DNA of 64,000 bases from Paenibacillus pasadenensis DSM 19293 (GCF_000422485.1 NZ_KE383851.1:123906-187905); one strand, 5' to 3'; counted from the stretch's first letter, positions 16,815-26,405 are shown. Numbers and translations are program-made. Notes: a model not told the origin generated them from the sequence alone.

Positions 16815-19800
16815 ATGAACGGAAGTGCAGGAAGAAGGGGGCGAGCTAAAGGGCGAAAGCCGGGAGTGCTGCTTCTTATCGCATGCCTGGCCTTCAACAT
16901 GCTCATGCCTCTTCAAAGCGTTTGGGCGGCCGATGACTCGAACGGCGACAGCGACGAGTCGATCATGGCCGACTTCAACTTCGAGGATCCGGTTGGCGGC
17001 CTGGAGGGCAGCTTGGCGAAGGTTACGGTTCACGGCACCCCCAGCTATGAGGACTCTTACGAAGGGGGAGGAAAGGCGGCCAATCTCAGCAACAATTTCT
17101 GGCTCGAGCTGACCAAGCAGGACGGCACGCCGCTGCTGGCCGGGATGGAAGAGATCACCGTCTCGTACGACAGCAAGCCGGACGGCGGCAGCACCTGGGC
17201 GTTTTTTGCCGCGCCGAATGCGGAGACGCAGAACTATCTGGCCGAGCATTACATAGGGATCCTGGATCGGCCAGGCTTCGTCGGCGTTGAGCGGTTCAAC
17301 AACAACGGCTCCCGCCCGGAAGCGGCAGAAGCGGAAACTTCAGCGACCAGATGGAAGCATGTGGACGTCGTCATTACGATGACGGAAACGAAGCTGTTCG
17401 TCGACGGTACGCTCAAGTCGACGGTGACGAGTCCCTATCCGATGTCGAGCGTCCTGACCGAATCCGGAGGCATTCTTCAGCTCGGGAAGGGCAACTGGGG
17501 CGGAGGCGAATATTTCGCGGGCCTGATCGACAACTTCAAGATGTACAGCCGGGCATTGAGCGAGCAAGAGCTGCTTGAGAACCGGTTGACCAGCGCTCCT
17601 CCTACCTTCTCTCCATCCGAGGGACAGGCTTACGCTCCGATCGCGATCTCGCATCCGGCAGGGGAGCAGTATATTCACTACACGACGGACGGCTCGACCC
17701 CTACGGCGGAAAGCCCGACGTATGCGGGACCGATCCCGGTCCACGGAATTACGACGATCAAGGCCGTCGCCATTTCCGCGGAAGGGAAAAGCAGCGCGAT
17801 CGCCAGCGCGGACTTCTACGGCAGCGACTGGTCGGCGACCGCGACCGGCTTCCGGCTTGACGGACAGTCCGAGGTCGTAAACGCGAAGATTGCCTGGCCG
17901 CTGGTTACGGGTGCGGACTATTACGAAGTCTATCGCGGAGACCAGCTCATCAGCCGGACTTACGGCGACGTCGCGGACGAGTACGGACTCGAGACGGATC
18001 AAGACTATACGTATACGGTCAAGGCGATCGCTGCCGGCGCGACAATCGCGGAGGCGAGCACGAATGCGGTGCGCACGTTCGGCTACGACGCTGCGGCGAT
18101 CACGCACAAGAAGATCAATACGACCGGCGCGGACAGCCTTACGAACGGAATTCCGTATGGCGTCAAGTCGGGCAATACCTGGTATGATTACGTCTACGAA
18201 TCGACGAAGGACGAGGTCACCGGCGTCGTCACGACGGGAATCTACGAGCAGACGAGCGCCGACGGGCTTTCCTACGGCAACAAGCGCCTGCTCGGCTCGT
18301 TCGAGGACATGCGGGCGGAGGGAGCCGGCTACACGCTGCATCCCGACGGCAAAGTCGTCTTCACCGCGCATGAGGAAGGCAGCTTCGACTATCAGCAGGC
18401 GAAGCTGTTCATCGCCTCGGTCACTCCAGGCGGGAACGACTTCGAGGCGACGTTCCGGGCGCGCCCGTTCGATATGGAAGCGCGCGACATGGTGCTGTTC
18501 GTCGACGATGACGAAACGGCGTACGTATTGTTCGCTACGCGCAACAACAACGACATCGGGATCGTCCGGCTGAACGACAGCTGGGAGCAGCCGGAGGCTC
18601 TGGTGAACACGGCGTTCGTGGGCAAGCACAAGGAGTCTCCGACCGTCATCAAGCATGAAGGGCGCTATTACTTCTTCGGCTCGACGGCGAATGGCTGGTA
18701 TCCGAGCCAGGCGGAGTATGCCTCTGCGACATCGCTCGACGGCGACTGGACGCCGCTTCGGCCGATCGGCAACGGCTCCTCCTTCGCCACGCAGGCGAAC
18801 GGAACCCGCACCTGGACCGGAACGGGCGGACAAAAAACGTTCGCGCTGAACGGCTACCACTGGGGCGACCAATATCCCGGCGAGTTCAGGGACCCGATGG
18901 GCACCTATTCGCGTCTGTTCCCGATGGTGTTCCACGACGGCATTGCAACCGCCGACTGGTTCCATCAGCTGGACTACGATCCGGCCATCGGCGCCATTCC
19001 GGTCCAATCCGGGCAGCTGCTCTCGCTCGGCAAAAAAGCCGTCGATTCCGAAGGGCTCGACGCCACTGCCGTGACGGACGGAGCGGATTTTGCCTCGTCG
19101 CCGCGCGTGCAGCATAAGGCTGCAGGGTATAACATCGTGATTGATTTGGCGCAGGCGTCTCAGCTTTCCGAGATCAACTTCACCACCCGCGAGGTCGGCG
19201 GCTCGGATACGGCTTATCGCTTCAAGCTGGAAGGCAGCATGGACAATGCGAATTGGACGCTGCTGACGGACGGCTCGCAAAACAACGTCGTCGGCTTTGT
19301 GACCAATCCGGTCACGGACGAATCGCTTTATCGCTACGTCCGCCTGACCGTTGACAACGTCATCAACGTATTCAACGGCAACAGCGCGATCTGGGCGGAC
19401 GGCATCATCGAATTGTCCGTCTACGGCACGCCGCATCTCGACAAGACGGCGCTGCAGGCCAAGTATGCCGCGCATAAAGACACGGAGCGGGGCACGTTTA
19501 CGAACGGAAGCTGGAATACCATCACGGAGGCGCTTCGGAACGCGGAGGCGGTGCTGAACGATTCTTCCGCAACGCAGTGGACGATTGACCGGGCGCTGCA
19601 GCAGCTCGACGAGGCCTTCACCTGGGCTCAGAACGTCCATCCGGACAAGGTCGTGGACTATGCGGCGGCAGGCGTGCCGGTCGGCGAGCTCTGGTACGAT
19701 ACCGAAGGCAACCCGATCCAGGCTCACGGCGGCGGATTCCTGCAGCAGACCGCTGCGGACGGCAACCCGATCTACTACTGGGTAGGCGAGAACAAAATCC

Positions 19801-22367
19801 ATAACCAAGCGAACTTCCATGCCGTGTCGCTGTATTCCTCGCGCGATCTGGTCAACTGGACGAACGAGGGCGACATTCTGAACTCGTTCTCGGCTACGGT
19901 GCCGGGGGCGGAATTCGGTTTGATCGACAACAAGTGGGAGCGGCCGAAGCTGCTCTACAACGAAAAGACGCAAAAGTACGTGCTGTACGGCCACTGGGAG
20001 ACGGCGAGCAGCTACGCCAGCAGCCAGATCGCGGTGGCGACGGCGGATAGTCCGGAAGGTCCGTATACGTTCCTCGGACACTGGCGTCCGGGCGGCACGC
20101 TGCGCAACTGGCGCAGCGACGTCAACAATTACAGCGATTCGGAATATTTCAAAGCTGGAGGCGTGAAGGCGGCGATTCCGGCTTCCGTTCAGCAGGACGA
20201 ATCGCAAATGGGCTATCTTTCGCGCGACTTCACCGTGTTCGCCGATGACGACGGCACGGCTTACCTGATGTCGGCGGAAGGACATTCCATGCGGGTCCAC
20301 CGGCTGAACGAAGATTACACCGACGTGGACTTCACCACCTATGAATTCAGCGATTCCGAATCGAAGGCGACCGATTTTGAATCCTACAGCTTCTATGAAG
20401 ACGTCGGCCGCGAAGCTCCGGCAGTCGTGCGGACGGACGACGGCTACTATATGGCGTCATCCGGGCAGTCCGGCTGGATGCCGAACCAAGGAACGATCAG
20501 CTACAGCGCCGATCTCCGCGATCCGCACGGCTGGACGCCGGTCAGAGAAGACGGAAAAATCATCGAGAAATATGCGTTCGGAAACAACAGCACGTACTAC
20601 AGCCAGCCGACCAACATCATGAAGCTTACCGGCGCGGACGGCACCCGGACCTACGTCTACATGGGCGACAAATGGCGCTCGAGCCAGCTGTCCGACTCGC
20701 GTTACGTATGGCTGCCGATCGAGTTCGAGGCCGAGCAGCATACGGCTTCCATGAAATACACGACGGGCTGGAAGCTGAATGCGGCCACCGGCGGCGTGCA
20801 GATGCCGCAGGCGTATCTCGTCTCGCAAGGAAAAAGCGCTACGATTACCGGCAACGACGAGGCCGCGGGCATCGAGAAGGCGAACGACGGCTATGCCTTC
20901 AACCTGCATACGTCGGGCGATTCCAGCAGCTTCTTCGAGCTGGCGGCTCCGTACGAATACACGATCGATCTGGGCGCGATCTATGATCTGTCGCGGATCG
21001 ATGTCGCCTACCGGCTGTATAATGGTTCGGAGATGTATCATCGCTACCAGATCCTGGCCTCCAATGACAATGCCAACTGGACGGAGCTGGTGAACAACGG
21101 CACGAATATGTGGGCCGGCTTCAACTCGGATACGCTGAGCGGCCTTTACCGGTACGTGAAGCTGAAAGTAAACGAGGTTCGCCGCGTCAACAACAACGCC
21201 CTCAGCAACGCATGGGGAAGCGGGCTTGTCGAGGTTCAGGTATACGCCAACTCGGCGGATCCGTACACGCTGACGCCGCCGAGCGCCGATCTCGCGTCGG
21301 GCACGTACAGCTTCCCGCAATCGGTGAAGCTGTCCCATGACGTCGAGGATGCGCAGCTGTACTACACGCTGGACGGCAGCACGCCGACCTTGTCCAGCAC
21401 GCCGTATGCCGGGGCGATCGAGCTGCCGGTCGGCATGAGCACGCTGAAGGCGATCGCGATCGTAAACGGCGTGACGAGCGGCATTCTGGAAGCGAGCTAC
21501 ACCGTCGAGGCGGATCGCGGAGGACTGGAAGATACCGTGCTGTCGTTGACGGGGCCTGCGAACGTGGTGTCCAATCAGACGTTCGAGGTCGCGTTTGGAC
21601 TTCGTTCGGTCACCGACAGCGTATATGCTAAGGAGTACACCATCAACTACGATCCGGCGAAGCTGGAGTTCATCCAGGCGGAGCCGCTGAAGCCGGGGTA
21701 CATCTTCCAGCTGGAAACGGAAGTGGCGCCGGGTCAGGTCCGGGTTACGACCGTCGAGGCCGGCGGAACGCAGACGCCGGATGCCGACGTCGCGCAGCTT
21801 AAGCTGCAGTTCAAGGCGAAGGCGCTGGAGCAGACGGTGACCGGAAGCGTATACACGTCGGATGTCATTCTTGCCGACGGTACGGGTCTGGAAGCGCCGG
21901 CTGCAAATGGCGCTACGTACAGCTACGTCCTGATGGCGGTGTCGAAGTCTTCGCTGGCCGCTGCGGTCGCAGATGCGCAAGCGCGGCATGACGCGGCGAC
22001 GGAGGGCGATCTGGACGGCCAATATCCGGCAGGCGCCAAGGCGGCGCTGCAAGCGGCGATCGATCAGGCAAGCGTTGTGCTGAACGACGATACGGCCGAG
22101 ACGGAGGACGTGCAGCAGGCTATGATCGCGCTGAATGAAGCCGTAGAGGCATTCGAGGCGCTGAAAAACGTTCCGAGCGTTCCTGTTGCGGGCGATCTGA
22201 ACGGAGACGGACGCGTCGGGATCGAGGATCTGAGCCTGGCGGCGGCCCGTTACGGCAAAAAAGCCGCGGACACCGACTGGAGCAGCGTCAAGGCGGCGGA
22301 TCTGAATGGCGACAACGTCATCGACATCAAGGATCTGCGCGAGTTGGCCAAGCTTATCTTGAGCTAA
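16815..22367 (+). CDS. Secreted multi-domain GH43-type enzyme with cohesin and dockerin
   Basis: This is an 1850-residue exported protein with a signal peptide at about 1-38. Approximate order: LamG-like beta-sandwich 48-255; CHB_HEX_C-type module 256-335; Fn3-like 340-425; first five-bladed propeller 426-730; F5/8C (discoidin) 736-872; FIVAR helical module 876-941; second propeller 942-1332; second F5/8C 1332-1486; second CHB_HEX_C module 1486-1566; cohesin 1571-1707; FIVAR 1709-1786; dockerin 1794-1850. The propellers resemble the GH43 exo-beta-1,3-galactanase group. The second has DFTVFADDDGTAYLM, GREAPAVV, the STYYSQPT glutamine that stands in for the missing base in that group, and YVYMGDKW. 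The dockerin has two calcium loops, DLNGDGRVGIEDL and DLNGDNVIDIKDL. Likely role: debranching arabinogalactan at the cell surface. Confidence 0.88.
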   Translation: MNGSAGRRGRAKGRKPGVLLLIACLAFNMLMPLQSVWAADDSNGDSDESIMADFNFEDPVGGLEGSLAKVTVHGTPSYEDSYEGGGKAANLSNNFWLELTKQDGTPLLAGMEEITVSYDSKPDGGSTWAFFAAPNAETQNYLAEHYIGILDRPGFVGVERFNNNGSRPEAAEAETSATRWKHVDVVITMTETKLFVDGTLKSTVTSPYPMSSVLTESGGILQLGKGNWGGGEYFAGLIDNFKMYSRALSEQELLENRLTSAPPTFSPSEGQAYAPIAISHPAGEQYIHYTTDGSTPTAESPTYAGPIPVHGITTIKAVAISAEGKSSAIASADFYGSDWSATATGFRLDGQSEVVNAKIAWPLVTGADYYEVYRGDQLISRTYGDVADEYGLETDQDYTYTVKAIAAGATIAEASTNAVRTFGYDAAAITHKKINTTGADSLTNGIPYGVKSGNTWYDYVYESTKDEVTGVVTTGIYEQTSADGLSYGNKRLLGSFEDMRAEGAGYTLHPDGKVVFTAHEEGSFDYQQAKLFIASVTPGGNDFEATFRARPFDMEARDMVLFVDDDETAYVLFATRNNNDIGIVRLNDSWEQPEALVNTAFVGKHKESPTVIKHEGRYYFFGSTANGWYPSQAEYASATSLDGDWTPLRPIGNGSSFATQANGTRTWTGTGGQKTFALNGYHWGDQYPGEFRDPMGTYSRLFPMVFHDGIATADWFHQLDYDPAIGAIPVQSGQLLSLGKKAVDSEGLDATAVTDGADFASSPRVQHKAAGYNIVIDLAQASQLSEINFTTREVGGSDTAYRFKLEGSMDNANWTLLTDGSQNNVVGFVTNPVTDESLYRYVRLTVDNVINVFNGNSAIWADGIIELSVYGTPHLDKTALQAKYAAHKDTERGTFTNGSWNTITEALRNAEAVLNDSSATQWTIDRALQQLDEAFTWAQNVHPDKVVDYAAAGVPVGELWYDTEGNPIQAHGGGFLQQTAADGNPIYYWVGENKIHNQANFHAVSLYSSRDLVNWTNEGDILNSFSATVPGAEFGLIDNKWERPKLLYNEKTQKYVLYGHWETASSYASSQIAVATADSPEGPYTFLGHWRPGGTLRNWRSDVNNYSDSEYFKAGGVKAAIPASVQQDESQMGYLSRDFTVFADDDGTAYLMSAEGHSMRVHRLNEDYTDVDFTTYEFSDSESKATDFESYSFYEDVGREAPAVVRTDDGYYMASSGQSGWMPNQGTISYSADLRDPHGWTPVREDGKIIEKYAFGNNSTYYSQPTNIMKLTGADGTRTYVYMGDKWRSSQLSDSRYVWLPIEFEAEQHTASMKYTTGWKLNAATGGVQMPQAYLVSQGKSATITGNDEAAGIEKANDGYAFNLHTSGDSSSFFELAAPYEYTIDLGAIYDLSRIDVAYRLYNGSEMYHRYQILASNDNANWTELVNNGTNMWAGFNSDTLSGLYRYVKLKVNEVRRVNNNALSNAWGSGLVEVQVYANSADPYTLTPPSADLASGTYSFPQSVKLSHDVEDAQLYYTLDGSTPTLSSTPYAGAIELPVGMSTLKAIAIVNGVTSGILEASYTVEADRGGLEDTVLSLTGPANVVSNQTFEVAFGLRSVTDSVYAKEYTINYDPAKLEFIQAEPLKPGYIFQLETEVAPGQVRVTTVEAGGTQTPDADVAQLKLQFKAKALEQTVTGSVYTSDVILADGTGLEAPAANGATYSYVLMAVSKSSLAAAVADAQARHDAATEGDLDGQYPAGAKAALQAAIDQASVVLNDDTAETEDVQQAMIALNEAVEAFEALKNVPSVPVAGDLNGDGRVGIEDLSLAAARYGKKAADTDWSSVKAADLNGDNVIDIKDLRELAKLILS

Positions 22368-22403
22368 AGCCGGAGCGAATCGGAAGAGAGGAAGTCGAAA
22401 TCA

Positions 22404-24128
22404 TTGAGAACAAATCTATGGACATGGAGTCTGTCTCTCCTGCTGATCTTCATGCTGCTGCCGGTCTCGCCGGCAGCAGCAAGCGATGAGCCTGCGTTTT
22501 ATGTGGGCGCGTCGAAGTCGAGCGTGGCGGTCGGAGACCAGGTAGAGGTCGAGATCGGAGTGCGAGGCGCCCAAGCGTGGACGGCCTTCGAGCTGAATCT
22601 GTCGTTCGACGCCGCCCTGTGGAGCGTCAGCGCGTCTTCGTTCACGACTGGCCTGAGCGGGTTCAGCGCGGTCGTCAACCCGGAGCTGCTGGACGAAGGC
22701 CAGCTGCGTGCCGTCTATACGAAGCTGGGACATGCGGCGGGCGACAGCGGCGACCTCATGCTCGGCAAGGTGAAGTTCACCGCTAAAGCGGCGGGCAGCG
22801 GAGCCTTCTCGCTGAATGCCATCAAGGTCGGCCAAGACGGCGACCGGTGGACCGACTATGCGCCGGGCGTGCGGACGAGCACGCAGATCGTCAGCGGCGG
22901 AGGCGGCGACAGCGGCCCGGCTCCCGTCATTCCGGACGCCGGGAACGATCCGGTCATCAGCGGCTCGGGCATCAGCGTCAAGGCAGCGCCGAATGCAGCG
23001 GGAACCGCTCGTGTCGAGCTGGATGCGGCCCGTCTGCAAAGCGCGATCGGCAAGCTGGAGGGACATGCCTTGACGATCAAGCTCGTCTCCGATCCGGCGA
23101 CGAAGCAGGTCGAGCTCGTCCTGCCTTTCGGACCGATCCGCAGCGCCATGGCGTCGAATGTGGAACGCCTGACGATTGATAACGGCCTGGCGGTCGTCTC
23201 GCTGGATCGGAGCTGGTTCGCGAAGCAGAATGCGGCGGACGGCGCGAAGCTGCAGCTGTCGGTCGGCCGGAAGGCGGCGTCCGAGCTGCCTGCGGCCGCA
23301 AGCGGGAACGTGCCGGCGGACGCGACGATCTATGACTTCGGCTTGACGCTGGATGGCCGGCCGGTCGGCGCCTTCGATGCCCGCGAAGTGACGGTGACGG
23401 TTCCGTACACGCTCCGCGCTGGCGAGCAGCCGGAGCAGGCCGTCATCTACTACATCGCCGATAACGGCGAGCTCGAGGTCGTCAAAAACGCCAAATACGA
23501 CCCGGCCACAGGCATGATTTCGTTCAGCCCCCGGCATTTCAGCCTTTATTTCCCTGGCTATGCCGACCTCACCTTCCGCGACTTGAACGAGGCAGGATGG
23601 GCCAAGCCGTATATCAAGGCGCTGGCGGCCCGCGAAGCGGTAACCGGCGTCGGCGGCGAAGCCTTCGATCCGAACGGACGGCTGACCCGGGCGCAGTTCA
23701 TTACGATGCTCGTCCGGCTGTTCGACCTGACGGACCCGGCGGCGGCCGCCACGTTCTCCGATGCGAAAAAAGGCGCCTGGTATTATGAGGCCATCGCATC
23801 CGCTCAGAAGGCGGGCATCGTTGAAGGGAAGAAGGACGGCACGATCGGGATCGGCGATCCGATCAGCCGGCAGGATATGGCTGTCATGCTGTACCGCGCT
23901 TCCCGCTACATGAAGCTGGATGTGCTCGCGCCGGCGAATGCCGCCGCCCCTTCATTCGCGGACCAAGACAAGATTGCCGGTTATGCGAAGGAAGCGGCAG
24001 CTGCCGTGGAGCAGGCGGGCTTGATGAACGGAATGGGCGGAGGCGTCTTCGACCCGCTCGGATTGTCGAGCCGGGCGCAAGCCGCAGCCGTGCTCTATCG
24101 GCTGTTCGAAATCAAGGAATGGAAGTAA
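22404..24128 (+). CDS. Cell-surface anchor with cohesin and three SLH domains
   Basis: This 574-residue exported protein starts with TTG after AGAGGAAG. It has a signal peptide at 1-27 (ending SPAAAS), a cohesin-like beta-sandwich at about 30-160 (AFYVGASKSSVAVGDQVEVE, then LGKVKFTAKAAGSGAF), a Gly-rich linker, a beta-rich domain at 190-385 and three SLH repeats at 389-574 (FRDLNEAGWAKPYIKALA, and FDPNGRLTRAQFITMLVR). SLH domains bind pyruvylated secondary wall polymer. The gene is 36 bases after the dockerin-bearing enzyme and probably co-transcribed with it, so it is the natural candidate receptor that holds that enzyme on the cell wall. Cohesin-dockerin recognition is not proven here. Confidence 0.87.
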   Translation: MRTNLWTWSLSLLLIFMLLPVSPAAASDEPAFYVGASKSSVAVGDQVEVEIGVRGAQAWTAFELNLSFDAALWSVSASSFTTGLSGFSAVVNPELLDEGQLRAVYTKLGHAAGDSGDLMLGKVKFTAKAAGSGAFSLNAIKVGQDGDRWTDYAPGVRTSTQIVSGGGGDSGPAPVIPDAGNDPVISGSGISVKAAPNAAGTARVELDAARLQSAIGKLEGHALTIKLVSDPATKQVELVLPFGPIRSAMASNVERLTIDNGLAVVSLDRSWFAKQNAADGAKLQLSVGRKAASELPAAASGNVPADATIYDFGLTLDGRPVGAFDAREVTVTVPYTLRAGEQPEQAVIYYIADNGELEVVKNAKYDPATGMISFSPRHFSLYFPGYADLTFRDLNEAGWAKPYIKALAAREAVTGVGGEAFDPNGRLTRAQFITMLVRLFDLTDPAAAATFSDAKKGAWYYEAIASAQKAGIVEGKKDGTIGIGDPISRQDMAVMLYRASRYMKLDVLAPANAAAPSFADQDKIAGYAKEAAAAVEQAGLMNGMGGGVFDPLGLSSRAQAAAVLYRLFEIKEWK

Positions 24129-24158
24129 GAGCGGCGTAAGGCGAGCTCGGAGCAAAGC

Positions 24159-24195
24159 AGAAGGACCGGCCGTGGAGCCGGTCCTTCTTTTTTGT
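24159..24195 (+). terminator. Terminator after the cohesin-SLH gene
   Basis: AGAAGGACCGGC and GCCGGTCCTTCT form a perfect 12-bp stem with a six-base loop, followed by TTTTTTT. Confidence 0.93.
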
Positions 24196-24212
24196 AAAAA
24201 TCATAAAAGAGC

Positions 24213-24242
24213 TTGACCGTGAACTTTAAATCATGGTATATT
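24213..24242 (+). promoter_or_regulatory. Sigma-A promoter of the second tRNA-Leu
   Basis: TTGACC (24213-24218), 18-base spacer, TATATT (24237-24242), 16 bases before the tRNA; laid out like the promoter at 9565. Confidence 0.82.
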
Positions 24243-24258
24243 ATTTTTCGTTGGTTAT

Positions 24259-24345
24259 GCGGTCATGGCGGAATTGGCAGACGCGCTGGCTTCAGGTGCC
24301 AGTGGTAGCAATACCGTGGAGGTTCGAGTCCTCTTGACCGCACCA
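24259..24345 (+). tRNA. tRNA-Leu (anticodon CAG), second copy
   Basis: This is an 87-base tRNA with CCA encoded. The acceptor stem GCGGTCA/TGACCGC is identical to the copy at 9609. The anticodon stem CTGGC/GCCAG holds TTCAGGT. It differs from the other copy at nine positions, eight of them paired changes in the anticodon stem and variable arm. It is a single-gene unit. Confidence 0.97.
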
Positions 24346-24360
24346 CCCCAGAAATGTACA

Positions 24361-24403
24361 AGCTCCCGAACCCGTCCTAGTGACGGTTCGGGAGCTTTTT
24401 TTT
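24361..24403 (+). terminator. Terminator of the second tRNA-Leu
   Basis: AGCTCCCGAACC and GGTTCGGGAGCT pair around a short loop, followed by eight or more T. Confidence 0.92.
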
Positions 24404-24424
24404 CGTTTGGCCTACCGATAGGGG

Positions 24425-24476
24425 TTGACGGGGCCGTAGAGGCAACCTATTATAATTAATAAAGTTAGTTAATTAA
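24425..24476 (+). promoter_or_regulatory. Sigma-A promoter and ROK-type operator of the nagB-like operon
   Basis: TTGACG (24425-24430), 17 bases, TATTAT (24448-24453). Just downstream is TTAGTTAATTAA (24465-24476), which shares the TTAGTTAA half-site with the palindrome in front of the ROK gene at 27558. Confidence 0.65.
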
Positions 24477-24499
24477 ATCATGGACCCGAGGTGGTGACT

Positions 24500-25231
24500 A
24501 TGCAGACGATCATCGAATCCGATTATGAAGCTCTTTCGGAGAGAGCAAGCGAATGGATTGCGAAGTGCGTGTCAGACAAGCCGGACGCGGTATTATGTCT
24601 GGCAGCCGGAGCTACGCCGGTAGGCGCTTTTCGGAAGCTGGTCTCGATGGCCAGAGAAGGAAAGGTCGACTTGTCGAAATGCCGTTTTGTCGGACTGGAT
24701 GAGTGGGCCGGACTTGGCCGCGAGGACGAAGGCAGTTGTAAGCGATTACTTTATGAAGAGATTTTTGAGCCGCTGCAAATTCCCGAAGACCAGCTCTATA
24801 TGTTCGATGCTTGCTCGGAGGATCTGGCCGGACAATGCCAAGCCATGAACCGGCGGATCGAAACGCTCGGCGGCATTGATTTCATGCTCGTAGGAGCGGG
24901 AATGAATGGGCATATTGGCTTCAACGAGCCGGGGACTTCGTTCGATACGTATGCTCATGTGGCGAATTTGGATGAGGTGACCCAACAGGTCGGCCAGAAA
25001 TATTTCACCAAGCCGATGAGGCTTCGGACCGGCGTCACGTTGGGGTTGAGGCATCTCGCCGAGTCGAAGAGCGTGGTCCTCATGGTCAGCGGCTCCCACA
25101 AAGCCGACATCGTCGAGCGCATCGTTAACGAGGAGATCAGTGAGCAGCTGCCGGCGAGCCTCGTTCGGAAGCATCCGAACGGCTGCTTGCTGCTGGACAG
25201 CGAGGCGGCCGTCAAGGCAAGGAAGGACTGA
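24500..25231 (+). CDS. Glucosamine-6-phosphate deaminase family (NagB-like) enzyme
   Basis: This 243-residue protein has the family fold with LCLAAGATPVGAFR (phosphate loop), FVGLDEWAG (the Asp of the deaminase reaction) and VGAGMNGHIGFNEPG with the His and Glu of the active site. It is close in length to NagB, but the N-terminal loop is less typical, so galactosamine-6-phosphate deaminase/isomerase (AgaS/GamB-like) or a related aldose-ketose isomerase is also possible. The start is ATG 24500 after GAGGTGG; the GTG at 24491 lies within the binding site. No NagA deacetylase or PTS is present. Confidence 0.85.
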   Translation: MQTIIESDYEALSERASEWIAKCVSDKPDAVLCLAAGATPVGAFRKLVSMAREGKVDLSKCRFVGLDEWAGLGREDEGSCKRLLYEEIFEPLQIPEDQLYMFDACSEDLAGQCQAMNRRIETLGGIDFMLVGAGMNGHIGFNEPGTSFDTYAHVANLDEVTQQVGQKYFTKPMRLRTGVTLGLRHLAESKSVVLMVSGSHKADIVERIVNEEISEQLPASLVRKHPNGCLLLDSEAAVKARKD

Positions 25232-25238
25232 AGGAAGC

Positions 25239-26363
25239 TTGCAGCCAATAGCCGAACAAATCGCGATCAAGTATAAGAAGGCAGAGCAGTTCGGGGTCAT
25301 GCTCGGATTTGACGGTTTCATCGACAGCGTCGTTCGCGCGGTACGGCGGCGTGACGAGGAGGATCAAGCCCGCTATTTCGAGACCATGAGCGAGTTCGGG
25401 CAATATCTAGTGGACAAGAGCGGCAAAAACTGCTCGATCGAGCTGGTAGAGCAAACGAACAAGCTCGGCGGCAACATGCCGATCATGGCTCTCGCCTTGG
25501 GGAGGCTCGGCTTCCGGCTTACGAGCATCGGGGCGCTGGGCAGTCAAGGGATCAAGCCGCAATTTTCGGAGCTGACCGGAACGGTCCATGAAGCGATTTC
25601 CGTGACGGATCCAGGCTTCTCGACGGCGATAGAATTCCGGGACGGGAAGGTCATGCTGGCCGATGTCAGCTGCCTGGATTCCATGGACTGGGACAGATTG
25701 GTCCAATGCGTCGGGAAGGAGCGGCTCCTCTCCTGGTTCGACAGCAATCCGCTGATCTGCTTGTTGAATTGGAGCGAGACGAAGCATGCCTCTCAGATTT
25801 GGGAGGGCTTTCTGAATGAGATTATCCCGAACGCCCGGAACGCCTCGGAGAAGACGATCTTCATCGACTTGTCCGATTGCTCTAAAAAAAGCGAGGCCGA
25901 TCTTCGCCGAGCCTTCTCGCTCCTGAAGGCATTCAAGCGTCATTGCAACGTTGTGCTCGGCATGAACGAGAACGAATTGGCGACAGCAGGCCGCAAGCTG
26001 CTTGACCAGGACGAGCAGGACATGGCGCATGCGGCGCGGCAGCTTTACGAATACGCGGGAGTCGATCAGCTTGTCGTGCATGTAAAGGACGGGGCGTTCG
26101 CCTGGAGCGGCGACGAATTGTTTCAAGCAGACAGCTATGCCATTGAGGAGCCGGTCATCCTCACAGGCAGCGGCGACCATTTCAACGCCGGCTACTGCTC
26201 GGGGCAGCTGCTCGGACTCGGCGTCAAAGAGAGCCTGCAGACCGGCAACGCCGTAGCCAGCTACTATGTAAAGCATGGCACAAGTCCGACGCCCGCCCAG
26301 CTGGTTCAACATCTGGCCGGCTTCCATGACGATGATCAGCCAAGCGAGAAACAACCCGGCTAG
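25239..26363 (+). CDS. PfkB family carbohydrate kinase
   Basis: This kinase of about 374 residues has MLGFDGFIDSVVRAV at the N-terminus, the substrate-binding GGNMPIMALALGRLGF region, and the ATP/anion-hole motif as GSGDHFNAGY, where the usual GAGD is GSGD. The likely start is TTG 25239, eight bases after the nagB-like stop, with GGAAGG upstream. The frame is open further left but that part is the shadow of the upstream gene. In this operon it probably phosphorylates the sugar handled by the NagB-like enzyme. The sugar cannot be named. Confidence 0.85.
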   Translation: MQPIAEQIAIKYKKAEQFGVMLGFDGFIDSVVRAVRRRDEEDQARYFETMSEFGQYLVDKSGKNCSIELVEQTNKLGGNMPIMALALGRLGFRLTSIGALGSQGIKPQFSELTGTVHEAISVTDPGFSTAIEFRDGKVMLADVSCLDSMDWDRLVQCVGKERLLSWFDSNPLICLLNWSETKHASQIWEGFLNEIIPNARNASEKTIFIDLSDCSKKSEADLRRAFSLLKAFKRHCNVVLGMNENELATAGRKLLDQDEQDMAHAARQLYEYAGVDQLVVHVKDGAFAWSGDELFQADSYAIEEPVILTGSGDHFNAGYCSGQLLGLGVKESLQTGNAVASYYVKHGTSPTPAQLVQHLAGFHDDDQPSEKQPG

Positions 26364-26405
26364 CTTGCGGGAGCCGGTCTAATTCCACGAAGGAGGCCAT
26401 GGAGG

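Noticed and set aside
17340..20300. 986-codon open frame on the minus strand under the GH43 gene
   Set aside because: GC-rich shadow of the plus-strand gene: no ribosome binding site, Arg-rich composition and no recognisable domain.
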